A DNA stretch of 64,000 nucleotides from Actinomycetes bacterium (lineage in GTDB: Bacteria; Actinomycetota; Acidimicrobiia; IMCC26256; JANYLB01): contig JANYLB010000052.1 in NCBI GenBank assembly GCA_025363815.1, positions 1 through 64,000 on the forward strand. The letters run 5' to 3'. The translations under genes were made by a program, and so were the position numbers. Position 1 is the stretch's first letter; each line of letters starts with the position of its first letter. The notes under the pieces are model-generated. The model ran no database searches, was not told the DNA's origin, and was given only the letters and a program-made list of their open reading frames with translations. Positions 41,119 to 49,358 of the stretch are shown one piece after another.

Positions 41119-42357
41119 CTACTGCTTGTTGACCCGCGGTTCCTTGGGGAGGCCCAGTACGCGTTCGCCGATGATGTTCTTCATGATCTCGTCGGTACCA
41201 CCGGCGACCCGGATGCCGGGCACGCCGAGGAGGAACTCGGACCAGGCGTAGGTACCCCAATCGCCGGTATCGGCGATCAGGCGTGGTCCGATAATGCCGG
41301 CGATCAGGTCCGACACCTTCTGCATGTTGCGCGTCAGCGAGAGCTTGCCGATCGACATCTCGGGACCCGGGAGCTGACCGGAACGGATCTTTGCCATTCC
41401 CCGTAGGTTTGTGTAGCGGGCAACGGTGATGTTGACGAAGGCGTCGGCCAGCTGCTGTCGGATCAGCGGATCGCCGGCCACGCCGTAGTGGCGCGCCATG
41501 TCGACGAAGCGGTCGATCGACAGGCTGCCGACTCCGGCTCCACCGCCACCGATGGCCGCCCGTTCGTTCATGAGGGTCGTGAGCGCGACCGTCCAGCCCT
41601 CGTCGACGTCACCGAGGCGGTGCGAATCGTGCACGCGGACCTCGTCGAAAAACACCTCGTTGAAAGTCGCGCCACCGGTCATCTGGCGTAGGGGGCGTAC
41701 CTCGACGCCGGGCGCATGCATGTCGACGACGAACATGGTCAAGCCCTTGTGCTTGGGCTTGTCGGGATCGGTACGGGTGATGATCTCACCGATGTCGCTG
41801 TACTGCGCGCCCGAGGTCCACACCTTCTGACCGGTGATGATCCACTCGTCACCGTCACGATCGGCCTTCGTCTGGATCCCGGCGAGGTCTGACCCGGCGA
41901 TCGGCTCCGAGAAGAGCTGACAGCCGACGATGTCACCGCGGTACATCCCGGAGAGATAGCGCTCGGCCACCTCGTCGGTGGCGTGGGCCAGGATCGTCGG
42001 TGCGACCATTCCGAGCCCGATCCCGAACGGCGACTGGCTGGGAATCGCATACCGGTTCCGAAGCTCGCCGTAAGCCCGCTCGTAGGCGACGGCCAACTCG
42101 CGTCCGCCGTAGCGCGCGGGTCCGGTGATCCAGCCGAAGCCGGCATCGAACTCTGTCGCCTTCCACGCCTTGGCGTCGCGAATCTCGGCCGCTTCCTGGT
42201 CGTCGGTCTTCTCGTCGATCAGCCCGACCTGGTCGGAGCCCTGACCCCAGACGAACTTCTCTTCGGGTCGCAAGGACGCGTTCGCCGAGAGGAACCCGTC
42301 GGCTTCGGCCCGGAAGGCATCGAGCGAGATCGTGTCGTGAATCGCGGTATCGGTCAT
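41119..42357 (-). CDS. Acyl-CoA dehydrogenase
   Basis: The 412-residue flavoprotein has the acyl-CoA dehydrogenase layout: an alpha domain, then QLFSEPIAGSDLAGIQTKAD (family motif, about 150-170), EWIITGQKVWTSGAQYSD, and a C-terminal domain with GVPGIRVAGGTDEIMKNIIG. The position matching the usual catalytic Glu is part of that C-terminal segment. Substrate chain length is unclear; the AxxEx substrate region suggests a bulky acid. It overlaps the SCP2-like gene by ATGA, so the pair is one operon. Confidence 0.85.
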   Translation of the reverse strand: MTDTAIHDTISLDAFRAEADGFLSANASLRPEEKFVWGQGSDQVGLIDEKTDDQEAAEIRDAKAWKATEFDAGFGWITGPARYGGRELAVAYERAYGELRNRYAIPSQSPFGIGLGMVAPTILAHATDEVAERYLSGMYRGDIVGCQLFSEPIAGSDLAGIQTKADRDGDEWIITGQKVWTSGAQYSDIGEIITRTDPDKPKHKGLTMFVVDMHAPGVEVRPLRQMTGGATFNEVFFDEVRVHDSHRLGDVDEGWTVALTTLMNERAAIGGGGAGVGSLSIDRFVDMARHYGVAGDPLIRQQLADAFVNITVARYTNLRGMAKIRSGQLPGPEMSIGKLSLTRNMQKVSDLIAGIIGPRLIADTGDWGTYAWSEFLLGVPGIRVAGGTDEIMKNIIGERVLGLPKEPRVNKQ

Positions 42358-42803
42358 GGGAGGGGATCGTAGGTCGTTACGTTTCGGAGCTCGCGGGCGG
42401 AGTCTTCGAGTGCAACCAGCATCTTGCGTGCCCCTGTGATCTGCTCGAGTCGACCGCGGATGTCCAGCCGCCCCGATTCGAGCGCCTCCTGAGCCGAGAG
42501 CTCCCCAAGATTGAGCGCGACCGCCGTGTCGTAGTCGGTAGTGACGACGAGATCTCCGGGTCCGGGCCAGGCCGAGCCCTCGGTGCCGTCGGTGCTGTCG
42601 ACAACGACTCCGATGCCGTGGTGGGAGAACTCGATCCTGTAGGCGAGTTCCCTTCCGACTCCGTTCGGATCGTCGGCGAACGGTGCCCCGGTGACGTTCT
42701 GGCGGACTGCGAACGGTGCGAAGGAGCCGTGGGCAGGTAGGGGAACAGCGGCCAGCGCCCTCGCGAGCGCGGCGATCCATTCGGTCGACAGGAAGGTCGG
42801 CAC
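42354..42803 (-). CDS. SCP2-like sterol/lipid carrier protein
   Basis: The 149-residue protein is predicted to have an SCP2-type fold: an N-terminal helix (STEWIAALARALAAVP), a beta sheet with RIEFSHHGIGVVVDST, then VTTDYDTAVALNLGELSAQ and GRLDIRGRLEQITGARKMLV. The last two carry the usual 'RLRIEGDxxKL' style SCP2 C-terminus in a diverged form. It would carry acyl-CoA or sterol-like lipids for the acyl-CoA dehydrogenase encoded next. Start GTG 42803 follows TAGCGT by six bases. Identification rests on fold features rather than a strong motif. Confidence 0.55.
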   Translation of the reverse strand: MPTFLSTEWIAALARALAAVPLPAHGSFAPFAVRQNVTGAPFADDPNGVGRELAYRIEFSHHGIGVVVDSTDGTEGSAWPGPGDLVVTTDYDTAVALNLGELSAQEALESGRLDIRGRLEQITGARKMLVALEDSARELRNVTTYDPLP

Positions 42804-42809
42804 GCCGCC

Positions 42810-42815
42810 ACGCTA
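42810..42815 (-). promoter_or_regulatory. -10 box, leaderless start of the SCP2-like gene
   Basis: TAGCGT on the minus strand, six bases, then GTG 42803. The divergent polyprenyl synthase promoter is 80 bases away. Confidence 0.55.
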
Positions 42816-42895
42816 ACGGGTCGGATCGGAGATGCAGATCGGGTGGTGCGGGACGGGTCGAGTTGGCTGATCAGGTTCATGACGGGGTCTGAACC

Positions 42896-42901
42896 TAAGG
42901 T
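42896..42901 (+). promoter_or_regulatory. -10 box, leaderless start of the 42908 gene
   Basis: TAAGGT, six bases (GGAGCC), then ATG 42908. Confidence 0.5.
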
Positions 42902-42907
42902 GGAGCC

Positions 42908-43996
42908 ATGGGCCCGGAGCCGGTGACGCAAGCCGGGCGGACGCCGGCGCCGGCGCCGGCGAGCCTCGCCGAGGGTGGGGTGCGCGCCGCCCGCCGCGTC
43001 GCGGAGCTGCTCGACGCCGAGCTCGCGCGCTGGACGCTCGTCGATCCGGCGCTCGCCGCTCCGATTCAGGCGTTGTCGGACCTCGTCATGGCCGGCGGCA
43101 AGCGCCTGCGTCCGGCGTTCTGTCACTGGGCGTTCGTGGGCGCAGGCGGTAACCCCGACGACCCGATGGTGATCGACGCGGCCGGCGCGCTCGAGCTGCT
43201 GCACACCTTCGCGCTCGTGCACGACGACATCATGGACGGATCGGACCGGCGTCGGGGCCTGGCCTCGATCCACCACCGGTTCATCGATCTCCACGGTCGT
43301 GAGGCCTGGCGCGGCGAGGGCCGTCGATTCGGTGAGGGGGTCGCGATCCTGGTCGGCGACTTCGCATTCGTATACGCCGACATGTTGATGGCGGGCGTAC
43401 CCGACACCGCGAGACCGATCTTCGACGAGTTGCGGGTCGAGCTGTGCGTCGGCCAGTACCTCGATCTCGCGGCCACGGCTTCGGGCGACCGCGATCCCGA
43501 GGACGCTCGCCGGATCGAGTGGTACAAGTCGGGCAAGTACACGGTTGAGCGCCCGCTGCATCTCGGGGCCGCGCTCGCCGACCGGCTGCCGGATCTGGCT
43601 GGGCCGTTGACCGACATCGGCCTTCCGCTCGGTGAGGCGTTCCAATCCCGAGACGACGTCCTCGGAGTTTTCGGCGACTCGTCGGTCACCGGCAAGCCTG
43701 TAGGCGACGACTTGCGCGAGGGCAAGCTGACCCCGCTCGTCGCATCGGCGGCGGCCCGGGCCACCGGGGCTTCGGCGCGGCTGCTCGAACGCATCGGTGC
43801 TCCGGATCTTTCCGCCCACGAGATCGAGAGCTTGCGCTCGGTGTTCGTCGAAACCGGCGCCAGGGCCGAGGTGGAAGCGACCATCGAGACGCGGGTCGGC
43901 GAGGCATTGTCTGCCATCGGTCGGTCTCCGCTCACAGACGAAGCGCGGCGAGCCTTGTCCGAGCTCGCGACCTACGTGGCTTGGCGCGACGAATAG
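42908..43996 (+). CDS. Polyprenyl synthase (trans-isoprenyl diphosphate synthase)
   Basis: The 362-residue protein is an all-trans polyprenyl diphosphate synthase. It has GGKRLRPAFCHWAF, the first Asp-rich motif as LVHDDIMDGSDRRRG, GQYLDLAATASG, and the second Asp-rich region as FQSRDDVLGVFGD with GKPVGDDLREGKLTPL. It would build a C15-C50 prenyl chain for quinones or carotenoids. An Ala/Pro-rich N-terminal 20 residues is atypical and probably a disordered extension. The start follows the leaderless pattern. The residue before the first motif that sets chain length cannot be interpreted with confidence. Confidence 0.86.
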   Translation: MGPEPVTQAGRTPAPAPASLAEGGVRAARRVAELLDAELARWTLVDPALAAPIQALSDLVMAGGKRLRPAFCHWAFVGAGGNPDDPMVIDAAGALELLHTFALVHDDIMDGSDRRRGLASIHHRFIDLHGREAWRGEGRRFGEGVAILVGDFAFVYADMLMAGVPDTARPIFDELRVELCVGQYLDLAATASGDRDPEDARRIEWYKSGKYTVERPLHLGAALADRLPDLAGPLTDIGLPLGEAFQSRDDVLGVFGDSSVTGKPVGDDLREGKLTPLVASAAARATGASARLLERIGAPDLSAHEIESLRSVFVETGARAEVEATIETRVGEALSAIGRSPLTDEARRALSELATYVAWRDE

Positions 43997-44058
43997 TCGG
44001 CATCGGCACGGGCCAGAAGCAAGGGCGGCGAGGTCGGAGCCGGTAGTCTCGGCCGTCG

Positions 44059-45021
44059 ATGGAACCGACTGCCCCTGCGATCGAGGTCGTCGGGCTCACG
44101 AAGCGGTACGGCGAGCGCCTCGCAGTCGACGGGATCAGCCTCTCTGTGGGCGTCGGCGAGGTGTTCGGCCTCCTCGGACCGAACGGTGCGGGCAAGACCA
44201 CGACCGTGGAGATCCTCGAGGGCTACCGGCAGCCCGACAGTGGCTCCGTGCGCGTGCTCGGGCTGGATCCATCGCGCGACGCCAAGGTGCTCCACCCGCA
44301 GATCGGTGTGATGCTCCAAGAGGGCGGCCTCTATCCAGGAGTGAAGCCGCTAGAGGTCCTCCAGCTCTTCGCGTCGTACTACGACAACGCGGATGACCCG
44401 GAGCGTCTCCTCCAGCTCGTCGGCCTCGACGACGCCCGCAAGACTCTCGTGCGTCGCCTCTCTGGTGGTCAGTGCCAACGGCTCTCGCTCGCACTCGCGC
44501 TCATCGGTCGCCCGCGCCTTGTGTTCCTCGACGAGCCGACGGCCGGGATGGACCCGCGCGCGCGCGCCACGACCTGGCAGCTCGTGCGCGAGCTGCGCGA
44601 CGACGGGGTGACAATCGTCCTCACCACCCACGCCATGGACGAAGCCGAACACATCTGCGATCGCGTCGCGATTGTCGACCACGGCCGGATAGTCGCCGCG
44701 GGAAGCCCAATGGAGCTGACGGAGCGGGTCGGCCATGAAGAGATCAGCTTCAATGCCGCGGCTGGACTCGATCGACGTCGCCTTGGCGATGCGCTAGGCC
44801 TCGTTGGCGATGCGGTGGCCGAGATCCGCCCCGGCGATTATGTCATCGCGGCAGCCTCGACGCCGACGCTGCTCGCGGATCTCACTGCGTGGCTCCGCGA
44901 CGAAGACATATCGCTGGGCGACCTGCGCACCGGCCGTCGGAGTCTTGAAGAGGTGTTCCTCCGCATGACCAGTGAAGGTCGTCCGCAGCAAGGCCGTCGG
45001 CCCGAGGATCAGCAAGCATGA
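44059..45021 (+). CDS. ABC transporter ATP-binding protein (ABC-2 type exporter)
   Basis: The 320-residue ATPase has Walker A FGLLGPNGAGKTTTVE (about residues 36-51), a Q-loop region GVMLQEGGLYPG, signature LSGGQCQRLSLALAL, Walker B LVFLDEPTAGMDP and the switch His in VLTTHAMDEAEH. The C-terminal 90 residues are a DrrA-type extension. It partners with the permease gene downstream, overlapping by four bases, to form a drug/lipid exporter or haem-lipid exporter. The cargo is unknown. Confidence 0.9.
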   Translation: MEPTAPAIEVVGLTKRYGERLAVDGISLSVGVGEVFGLLGPNGAGKTTTVEILEGYRQPDSGSVRVLGLDPSRDAKVLHPQIGVMLQEGGLYPGVKPLEVLQLFASYYDNADDPERLLQLVGLDDARKTLVRRLSGGQCQRLSLALALIGRPRLVFLDEPTAGMDPRARATTWQLVRELRDDGVTIVLTTHAMDEAEHICDRVAIVDHGRIVAAGSPMELTERVGHEEISFNAAAGLDRRRLGDALGLVGDAVAEIRPGDYVIAAASTPTLLADLTAWLRDEDISLGDLRTGRRSLEEVFLRMTSEGRPQQGRRPEDQQA

Positions 45022-45746
45022 GACGCGCCTCGCTGAGTGCCCAGGCCCGCGTCGAGATGCTCCTCACGGTCCGCCGCTCGGAAAGCATGCTCGTCACCCT
45101 TGGCATCCCGCTCGGGATCCTCGTGTTCTTCGCCGAGTTCGACGGCGTCAGCTCAGTGAAGAACCCGGTCGATTTTCTCGTCCCCGGGATCCTCGCCCTC
45201 GCGGTGATGTCGACCGCGATGGTGAGCCTCGGGATCGCGACGGGATACGAGCGGCGCTACGGAGTATTGAAGCGGCTGGGTTCGACTCCGCTCAGCCGCG
45301 GTGGCCTTCTCACCGCCAAGACCATGAACGTGCTGGTGATCGAGGTGCTCCAGGCGGTGCTCATCGTCGCGACGGGGGTCGCGCTCGGGTGGAAGCTGAC
45401 CGCCGGGATCATGGCGGCAATCCCGCTCCTCCTCATTGGCACCGTCGCGTTCGCGGGCATCGGCATGCTCCTCGCCGGAACGCTGCGGGCCGAGGCGAAT
45501 CTCGCGGTGGCTAACGGCCTGTATCTCGTTCTCCTGTTCCTCGGCGGGATGGCGTACCCCCTCTCGCGTTTGCCCGCGGGTGTCCGTTTCTTCGCAGAGC
45601 TGCTGCCTGCAGCGGCGCTCTCACAGACTGTGCGCGGCGTCCTCCAGTCGAACCCGAGCCTGCCGCTTCGGAGCTTCGCAGTACTCGTCGTGTGGGCCGT
45701 CGCCGCGCCGTTGCTCGCGATCCACTTCTTCCGCTGGGAGGAGTGA
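45018..45746 (+). CDS. ABC-2 type membrane permease
   Basis: The 242-residue permease has about six helices (SMLVTLGIPLGILVFFAEF, FLVPGILALAVMSTAMVSLG, VLQAVLIVATGVALGW, ITAGIMAAIPLLLIGTVAFA-like, NGLYLVLLFLGGMAYPLSRL and VLVVWAVAAPLLAIHFF). It has the EYRRYGVLKRLGSTPLSRG-type loop (here GYERRYGVLKRLGSTPLSRG) that contacts the ATPase. ATGA overlaps the ATPase stop. This is DrrB-like; the substrate is not apparent. The operon faces tlpA. Confidence 0.87.
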   Translation: MRRASLSAQARVEMLLTVRRSESMLVTLGIPLGILVFFAEFDGVSSVKNPVDFLVPGILALAVMSTAMVSLGIATGYERRYGVLKRLGSTPLSRGGLLTAKTMNVLVIEVLQAVLIVATGVALGWKLTAGIMAAIPLLLIGTVAFAGIGMLLAGTLRAEANLAVANGLYLVLLFLGGMAYPLSRLPAGVRFFAELLPAAALSQTVRGVLQSNPSLPLRSFAVLVVWAVAAPLLAIHFFRWEE

Positions 45747-45790
45747 CCCCGCACCGTTGCCGGCGGGAGCGGCGGAACGGCGAAAGAGCC

Positions 45791-46444
45791 CTACCTGTTG
45801 GTCGGCCGCAGGATCTTCGCGATCTCGGCGTCGAAGGTCGCTTCCGACGGAGCCTGAAAGTAGCGCTGGGTGATTCGGCCATCGGGCGCGATGAAGAACG
45901 TCTGGGGAATCGCGCGCACGCCGTACTTCACCGCGGTGGCGCGTGACTCGTCGGTGACCAGGTTCCACGTCGCCTTCTGGTTGCGGGCGAAGGCTCGGGC
46001 GTCGGAAGCGATGTCGTTGTACACGATGCCGATGATCTCGACGCCGTCGGCGCGGTGCTGACGCTGGACCCTGCGTAGCACTGGGAACTCCTTGCGGCAC
46101 GGAATGCACCACGACGCCCAGAAATTCAGGATCACCGGCCTGCCCCGAAGATCATCAAGTCGGAGTCGGCCGACGCCGCTGAGTCGGGGGAGATCGAAGT
46201 CGGGGGACACGCTCCCGGCGGTGGCGACACCCGGCGATGACACCACCGCAGAGGTCTGCGTCGGTTCTGTCGTCGGTTTCGATGACGAGCCGCCGCTGGT
46301 GGCGCTGATCCAGGCCGCGACACCGACGAGCGCTCCTGCGACGAGAACCGCGGGCGCGACCCAACGGAGCCGGGAACGCCTGGTGCTGCCCGACGACGCG
46401 TCGGGAGGCAGGTCAGGCGGTGCGGACGAGGACGTCGACGGCAA
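45791..46444 (-). CDS. TlpA/ResA-like membrane-anchored thioredoxin
   Basis: The 217-residue protein has an N-terminal anchor (RLRWVAPAVLVAGALVGVAAW, about 26-46) and a Ser/Thr linker. A thioredoxin-fold domain follows with the active site NFWASWCIPCRKEFP, cis-Pro in GVRAIPQTFFIA and IAPDGRITQRY. It would reduce disulphides outside the membrane, for example in apocytochrome c or a copper site (as ResA, TlpA). It starts from TTG 46444 and overlaps the end of ctaB by 32 bases. The link to heme genes suggests cytochrome maturation. Confidence 0.85.
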   Translation of the reverse strand: MPSTSSSAPPDLPPDASSGSTRRSRLRWVAPAVLVAGALVGVAAWISATSGGSSSKPTTEPTQTSAVVSSPGVATAGSVSPDFDLPRLSGVGRLRLDDLRGRPVILNFWASWCIPCRKEFPVLRRVQRQHRADGVEIIGIVYNDIASDARAFARNQKATWNLVTDESRATAVKYGVRAIPQTFFIAPDGRITQRYFQAPSEATFDAEIAKILRPTNR

Positions 46445-47363
46445 TGGCCGCGAAGAGCAGCGCGAGATAGATGTTCGAGAACGTGAACAGCTTGATTGCC
46501 CGCTCGGGGGTGAGATCGCGGGCCAGCACCGTGGCTTGGGTGATGAACATCAACCCGAGCACCGCAGCGGTCGCGGTGTAGACGATGCCCATCGACGCCA
46601 CCGGGACGAGCACCAAGGTTGTCGCGACCACGATGAACGTATAGGCGAGGATGTGATGAGCCGCGACCTTGAGGCCCTTGACCACCGGCAGCATTGGGAT
46701 CCCGGCAGCCGCGTAGTCATCGCGGTAGCGCACCGACAACGCCCAGAAGTGGGGCGGAGTCCAGAAGAAGATCACCGCGAACAGCACCCAGGCCGGGGCG
46801 CCTAGCGAACCGGTGACCGCCGCCCAACCGACGAGCACCGGAACCGCGCCTGCGGCACCACCGATTACGATGTTCTGCGGGCTCCGAGGCTTCAACCAGA
46901 TCGTGTAGACGAAGACGTAGAAGAGCGTGGCACTGAGCGCGAGCCCGGCCGACAAGAGGTTGGCCGCAGCCCAGAGCAAGGCGAACGCGAAGACCTCGAG
47001 TGCGATGGCGAAGACAAGGGCGTTGACGGGGGAGATCTCGCCGAGCGGGAGAGGTCGGTGACGGGTCCGTTTCATGATCTGGTCCCGGTCGCGTTCGACC
47101 CAACAGTTGATCGCGTTGGCCCCGCCCGCTGCCAGAGTGCCGCCGATCAGCACGGCGACGATCAGCGCGACCGACGGCATCCCGTTGGCCGCGAGGATCA
47201 TCGGCGGAACGGTCGTGACCAGGAGCAGCTCGATCACCCGTGGCTTGGTCAGCCGCACGTAGGCGCCGATGGTGGAGGAGAGGCCGTGGGTCCGGGTGCT
47301 CACCGAATCGGCTGCCTCGGAGTCTCCAGACTCGGGAAACGCCGGCTCTTGCAATGCTGACAC
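46413..47363 (-). CDS. ctaB: Protoheme IX farnesyltransferase (CtaB)
   Basis: The 316-residue membrane protein is CtaB/COX10, which adds farnesyl to heme B to make heme O, the step before heme A (CtaA at 33609). It has the prenyltransferase Asp-rich motif NAINCWVERDRDQIMKRT (about residues 90-107), the following TRHRPLPLGEISP and the second Asp motif region VRYRDDYAAAGIPM, plus eight to nine helices. GTG 47363 is the start because TAGATT lies seven bases upstream. Its promoter is divergent from a GroES-like gene. Confidence 0.92.
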   Translation of the reverse strand: MSALQEPAFPESGDSEAADSVSTRTHGLSSTIGAYVRLTKPRVIELLLVTTVPPMILAANGMPSVALIVAVLIGGTLAAGGANAINCWVERDRDQIMKRTRHRPLPLGEISPVNALVFAIALEVFAFALLWAAANLLSAGLALSATLFYVFVYTIWLKPRSPQNIVIGGAAGAVPVLVGWAAVTGSLGAPAWVLFAVIFFWTPPHFWALSVRYRDDYAAAGIPMLPVVKGLKVAAHHILAYTFIVVATTLVLVPVASMGIVYTATAAVLGLMFITQATVLARDLTPERAIKLFTFSNIYLALLFAAIAVDVLVRTA

Positions 47364-47370
47364 GCGTTGA

Positions 47371-47376
47371 AATCTA
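47371..47376 (-). promoter_or_regulatory. -10 box, leaderless start of ctaB
   Basis: TAGATT on the minus strand, seven bases, then GTG 47363. Confidence 0.6.
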
Positions 47377-47455
47377 GCCCCCTGGCCTCCTCGGCCACGG
47401 ATCAGCTCTTCTCTGGGTGCTGGAGTGCTGTCCGGGGTGTGGAGAGTCGTGGCGG

Positions 47456-47461
47456 TAACCT
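47456..47461 (+). promoter_or_regulatory. -10 box, leaderless start of the GroES-like gene
   Basis: TAACCT, seven bases (CACCGAC), then GTG 47469. It is divergent from the ctaB promoter, 80 bases away. Confidence 0.6.
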
Positions 47462-47468
47462 CACCGAC

Positions 47469-47798
47469 GTGGCCGACGACGGTAAGGTGCCCATCCGCAT
47501 GACGGCCGACCGAATCCTCGCGCTGCCGTCGACCGAGCTCGGCGAGCAGAAGTCGCGCTCTGGGATTCTCATTCCCGCGACCGCGAACCGGGACCGCCGT
47601 CTCGGTTGGGCCGAGGTCGTCGCCGTCGGTCCCACGGTGCGCAACGTCGAGGAGGGTGACCAGATTCTCTTCGCTCCCGACACCGGGTTCGAAGCCGAGA
47701 TACGCGGCGACGAGTATCTGATACTGCGCGAGCGCGACGTCCACGCAGTCGCGTCGGCCCGGGTCGAAGCCGACGGGCAGGCCGGTCTGTACCTGTGA
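47469..47798 (+). CDS. GroES-like co-chaperonin protein
   Basis: The 109-residue protein resembles GroES (chaperonin 10): KVPIRMTADRILALPSTELG leads into SRSGILIPATANRDRRLGWA (mobile loop region), then EVVAVGPTVRNVEEGDQILF and EYLILRERDVHAV. It is a little longer than GroES and there is no groEL gene next to it, so it may be a dedicated variant. It overlaps the following SDR gene by four bases (GTGA), so it is co-translated with that enzyme. The start GTG 47469 has a -10 box seven bases upstream. A true chaperonin role is not proven. Confidence 0.7.
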   Translation: MADDGKVPIRMTADRILALPSTELGEQKSRSGILIPATANRDRRLGWAEVVAVGPTVRNVEEGDQILFAPDTGFEAEIRGDEYLILRERDVHAVASARVEADGQAGLYL

Positions 47799-48550
47799 TC
47801 TCGACCGATCTTCGCCTCGACGGGAAGATCGCTCTCGTCACCGGCGGGACCCGGGGGATCGGCCGAGCGATCGTCGAGGCCTATGCCAGAGCGGGAGCCT
47901 CGGTCGCGGTGCTGGCCCGCAAGCCCGCGGAGCTGGCCGAGACCACGGCAGCAGTCGAGGCAATCGGCGCTCGGGCTCTCAGCTACGCAGGTTCGGCCGG
48001 CGACCCAGCTGCTATTGACGCGGTGACACAGGCGTGTGTCGCTGAGCTCGGCGGCCTCGACATCCTCGTCAACAACGCGGCGACCAACCCGGCTTTCGGG
48101 CCGATTATCGAGACGGAGGCGCGCGCCGTCGACAAGGTTCTCGAGGTCAACGTCGTCGGGCCACTGCTCCTCGCCCAGTCGGCTTGGCGGCTATGGATGC
48201 GGGAGCACGGCGGGGCCATCGTCAACATCGTGTCGACCGGCGGGATCCGACCGGCCCCCTTCATCGGCATCTACAACGTGTCGAAGGCAGCGCTCGCGCA
48301 CATGACCCGCCAGCTCGCGCTCGAGCTTGCGCCGAGCGTGCGGGTCAACGCGATCGCTCCGGGTTTGGTGAAAACCGACATGTCGAGGGTGCTCTACGAG
48401 AGCGGCGAGGAGGCGCTCGCGGCACGGCACCCGATGCGGCGCCTCGGCGTTCCCGACGACATCGCCGGACTCGCACTGTTTCTCGCCTCCGACATCTCGT
48501 CGTGGATGACCGGAGAGGTCATCGCCGTCGAAGGCGGCATGTCCCTGTAA
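47795..48550 (+). CDS. Short-chain dehydrogenase/reductase (SDR)
   Basis: The 251-residue protein is a classical SDR: VTGGTRGIGRAIVEAYARAG, NNAATNP, the catalytic Ser in NIVSTGGIRPAPF, YNVSKAALAH (Tyr and Lys) and SWMTGEVIAVEGGMSL at the end. It would act on a ketone/alcohol with NAD(P), perhaps a 3-oxoacyl substrate. The GTGA overlap with the GroES-like gene suggests a fixed pairing. No additional domain is present. Confidence 0.87.
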   Translation: MISTDLRLDGKIALVTGGTRGIGRAIVEAYARAGASVAVLARKPAELAETTAAVEAIGARALSYAGSAGDPAAIDAVTQACVAELGGLDILVNNAATNPAFGPIIETEARAVDKVLEVNVVGPLLLAQSAWRLWMREHGGAIVNIVSTGGIRPAPFIGIYNVSKAALAHMTRQLALELAPSVRVNAIAPGLVKTDMSRVLYESGEEALAARHPMRRLGVPDDIAGLALFLASDISSWMTGEVIAVEGGMSL

Positions 48551-48595
48551 GCGCGAGACCTCATCTCCCGCGGTGATGGTGCAGACCCGCGCCGA

Positions 48596-49351
48596 TCAGA
48601 GATACGCGCGAGCTACGTGTAGCGCGGCGTTGGCGGCGTCGCCTTCCGCGACGAGAGTCGAAGCCGCGGAACGGGAGAGCCGTTGCACGAACACCCGACA
48701 GAATTCTCCCGCGTCGCCGCGAATGTGGTCGAGCGCGTCGGGTGGACCGAAGATCCAAGCTTCGCCATCGGGTCCGCTGAGCTCGAACCGCACCACAGCG
48801 GCCGGTGGTTCGACGCCGGCGACCCCGAACGCGTAGGGGAGCGCGCGGATGGCGAGCCACGCGACATGGCGGAGTCGGGGCGTGTCGTGTGCTTCGACGC
48901 CGAGGGTCGCACGGATGTCGAGCCCGTGGGCCCAGGTCTCCATCAACCGGGCAGTTATGAACGACGGCACCCGCATTCCGAGGCCCCACGGGACGCGCAC
49001 AGAAGGATCGAGCCCAGCGAGTACGTCGCGCTCGGCCGCCTGGCTGGTCTCCCACCACCCGAGCACCTCGGCGCCGGTGAGGCGACGACCGGCCAAGACG
49101 CCGCACAGCGTCAGATCTTCTGCACTGGAGAGGCTCTGCGCGTACTGGTTCAGCGAGCGATGGCCGCCGGTGCAGGTGTCGACCGCGATCTCATCGGTGT
49201 CGGCTAGGTGCGCGACGGTGTCGCGCACGTCCCAGCCCTTGGCCGGGGTCGCCGCGAACCAGGTGTCACCGGTGACCGATCGGAGCACGTCAACGAGCTC
49301 GTGCTGCTCGGCTGCTAGATCGTGAAGCAGCAGCGCGATCTCATCGGCCAT
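48596..49351 (-). CDS. DinB/mycothiol-type maleylpyruvate isomerase-like protein (TIGR03084-like)
   Basis: The 251-residue protein has an N-terminal DinB/MDMPI-like bundle (LVDVLRSVTGDTWFAATPAK, then GWDVRDTVAHLADTDEIAV, carrying His that could bind metal). A C-terminal domain includes MRVPSFITARLMETWAHGLD and RFELSGPDGEAWIFGPPDAL. Proteins with this plan (TIGR03084 group) are thought to use mycothiol. It starts eight bases after the Cys-rich gene stop, so both are likely co-transcribed. The function is unknown beyond a thiol-linked enzyme fold. Confidence 0.72.
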   Translation of the reverse strand: MADEIALLLHDLAAEQHELVDVLRSVTGDTWFAATPAKGWDVRDTVAHLADTDEIAVDTCTGGHRSLNQYAQSLSSAEDLTLCGVLAGRRLTGAEVLGWWETSQAAERDVLAGLDPSVRVPWGLGMRVPSFITARLMETWAHGLDIRATLGVEAHDTPRLRHVAWLAIRALPYAFGVAGVEPPAAVVRFELSGPDGEAWIFGPPDALDHIRGDAGEFCRVFVQRLSRSAASTLVAEGDAANAALHVARAYL

Positions 49352-49358
49352 CGGAGGC

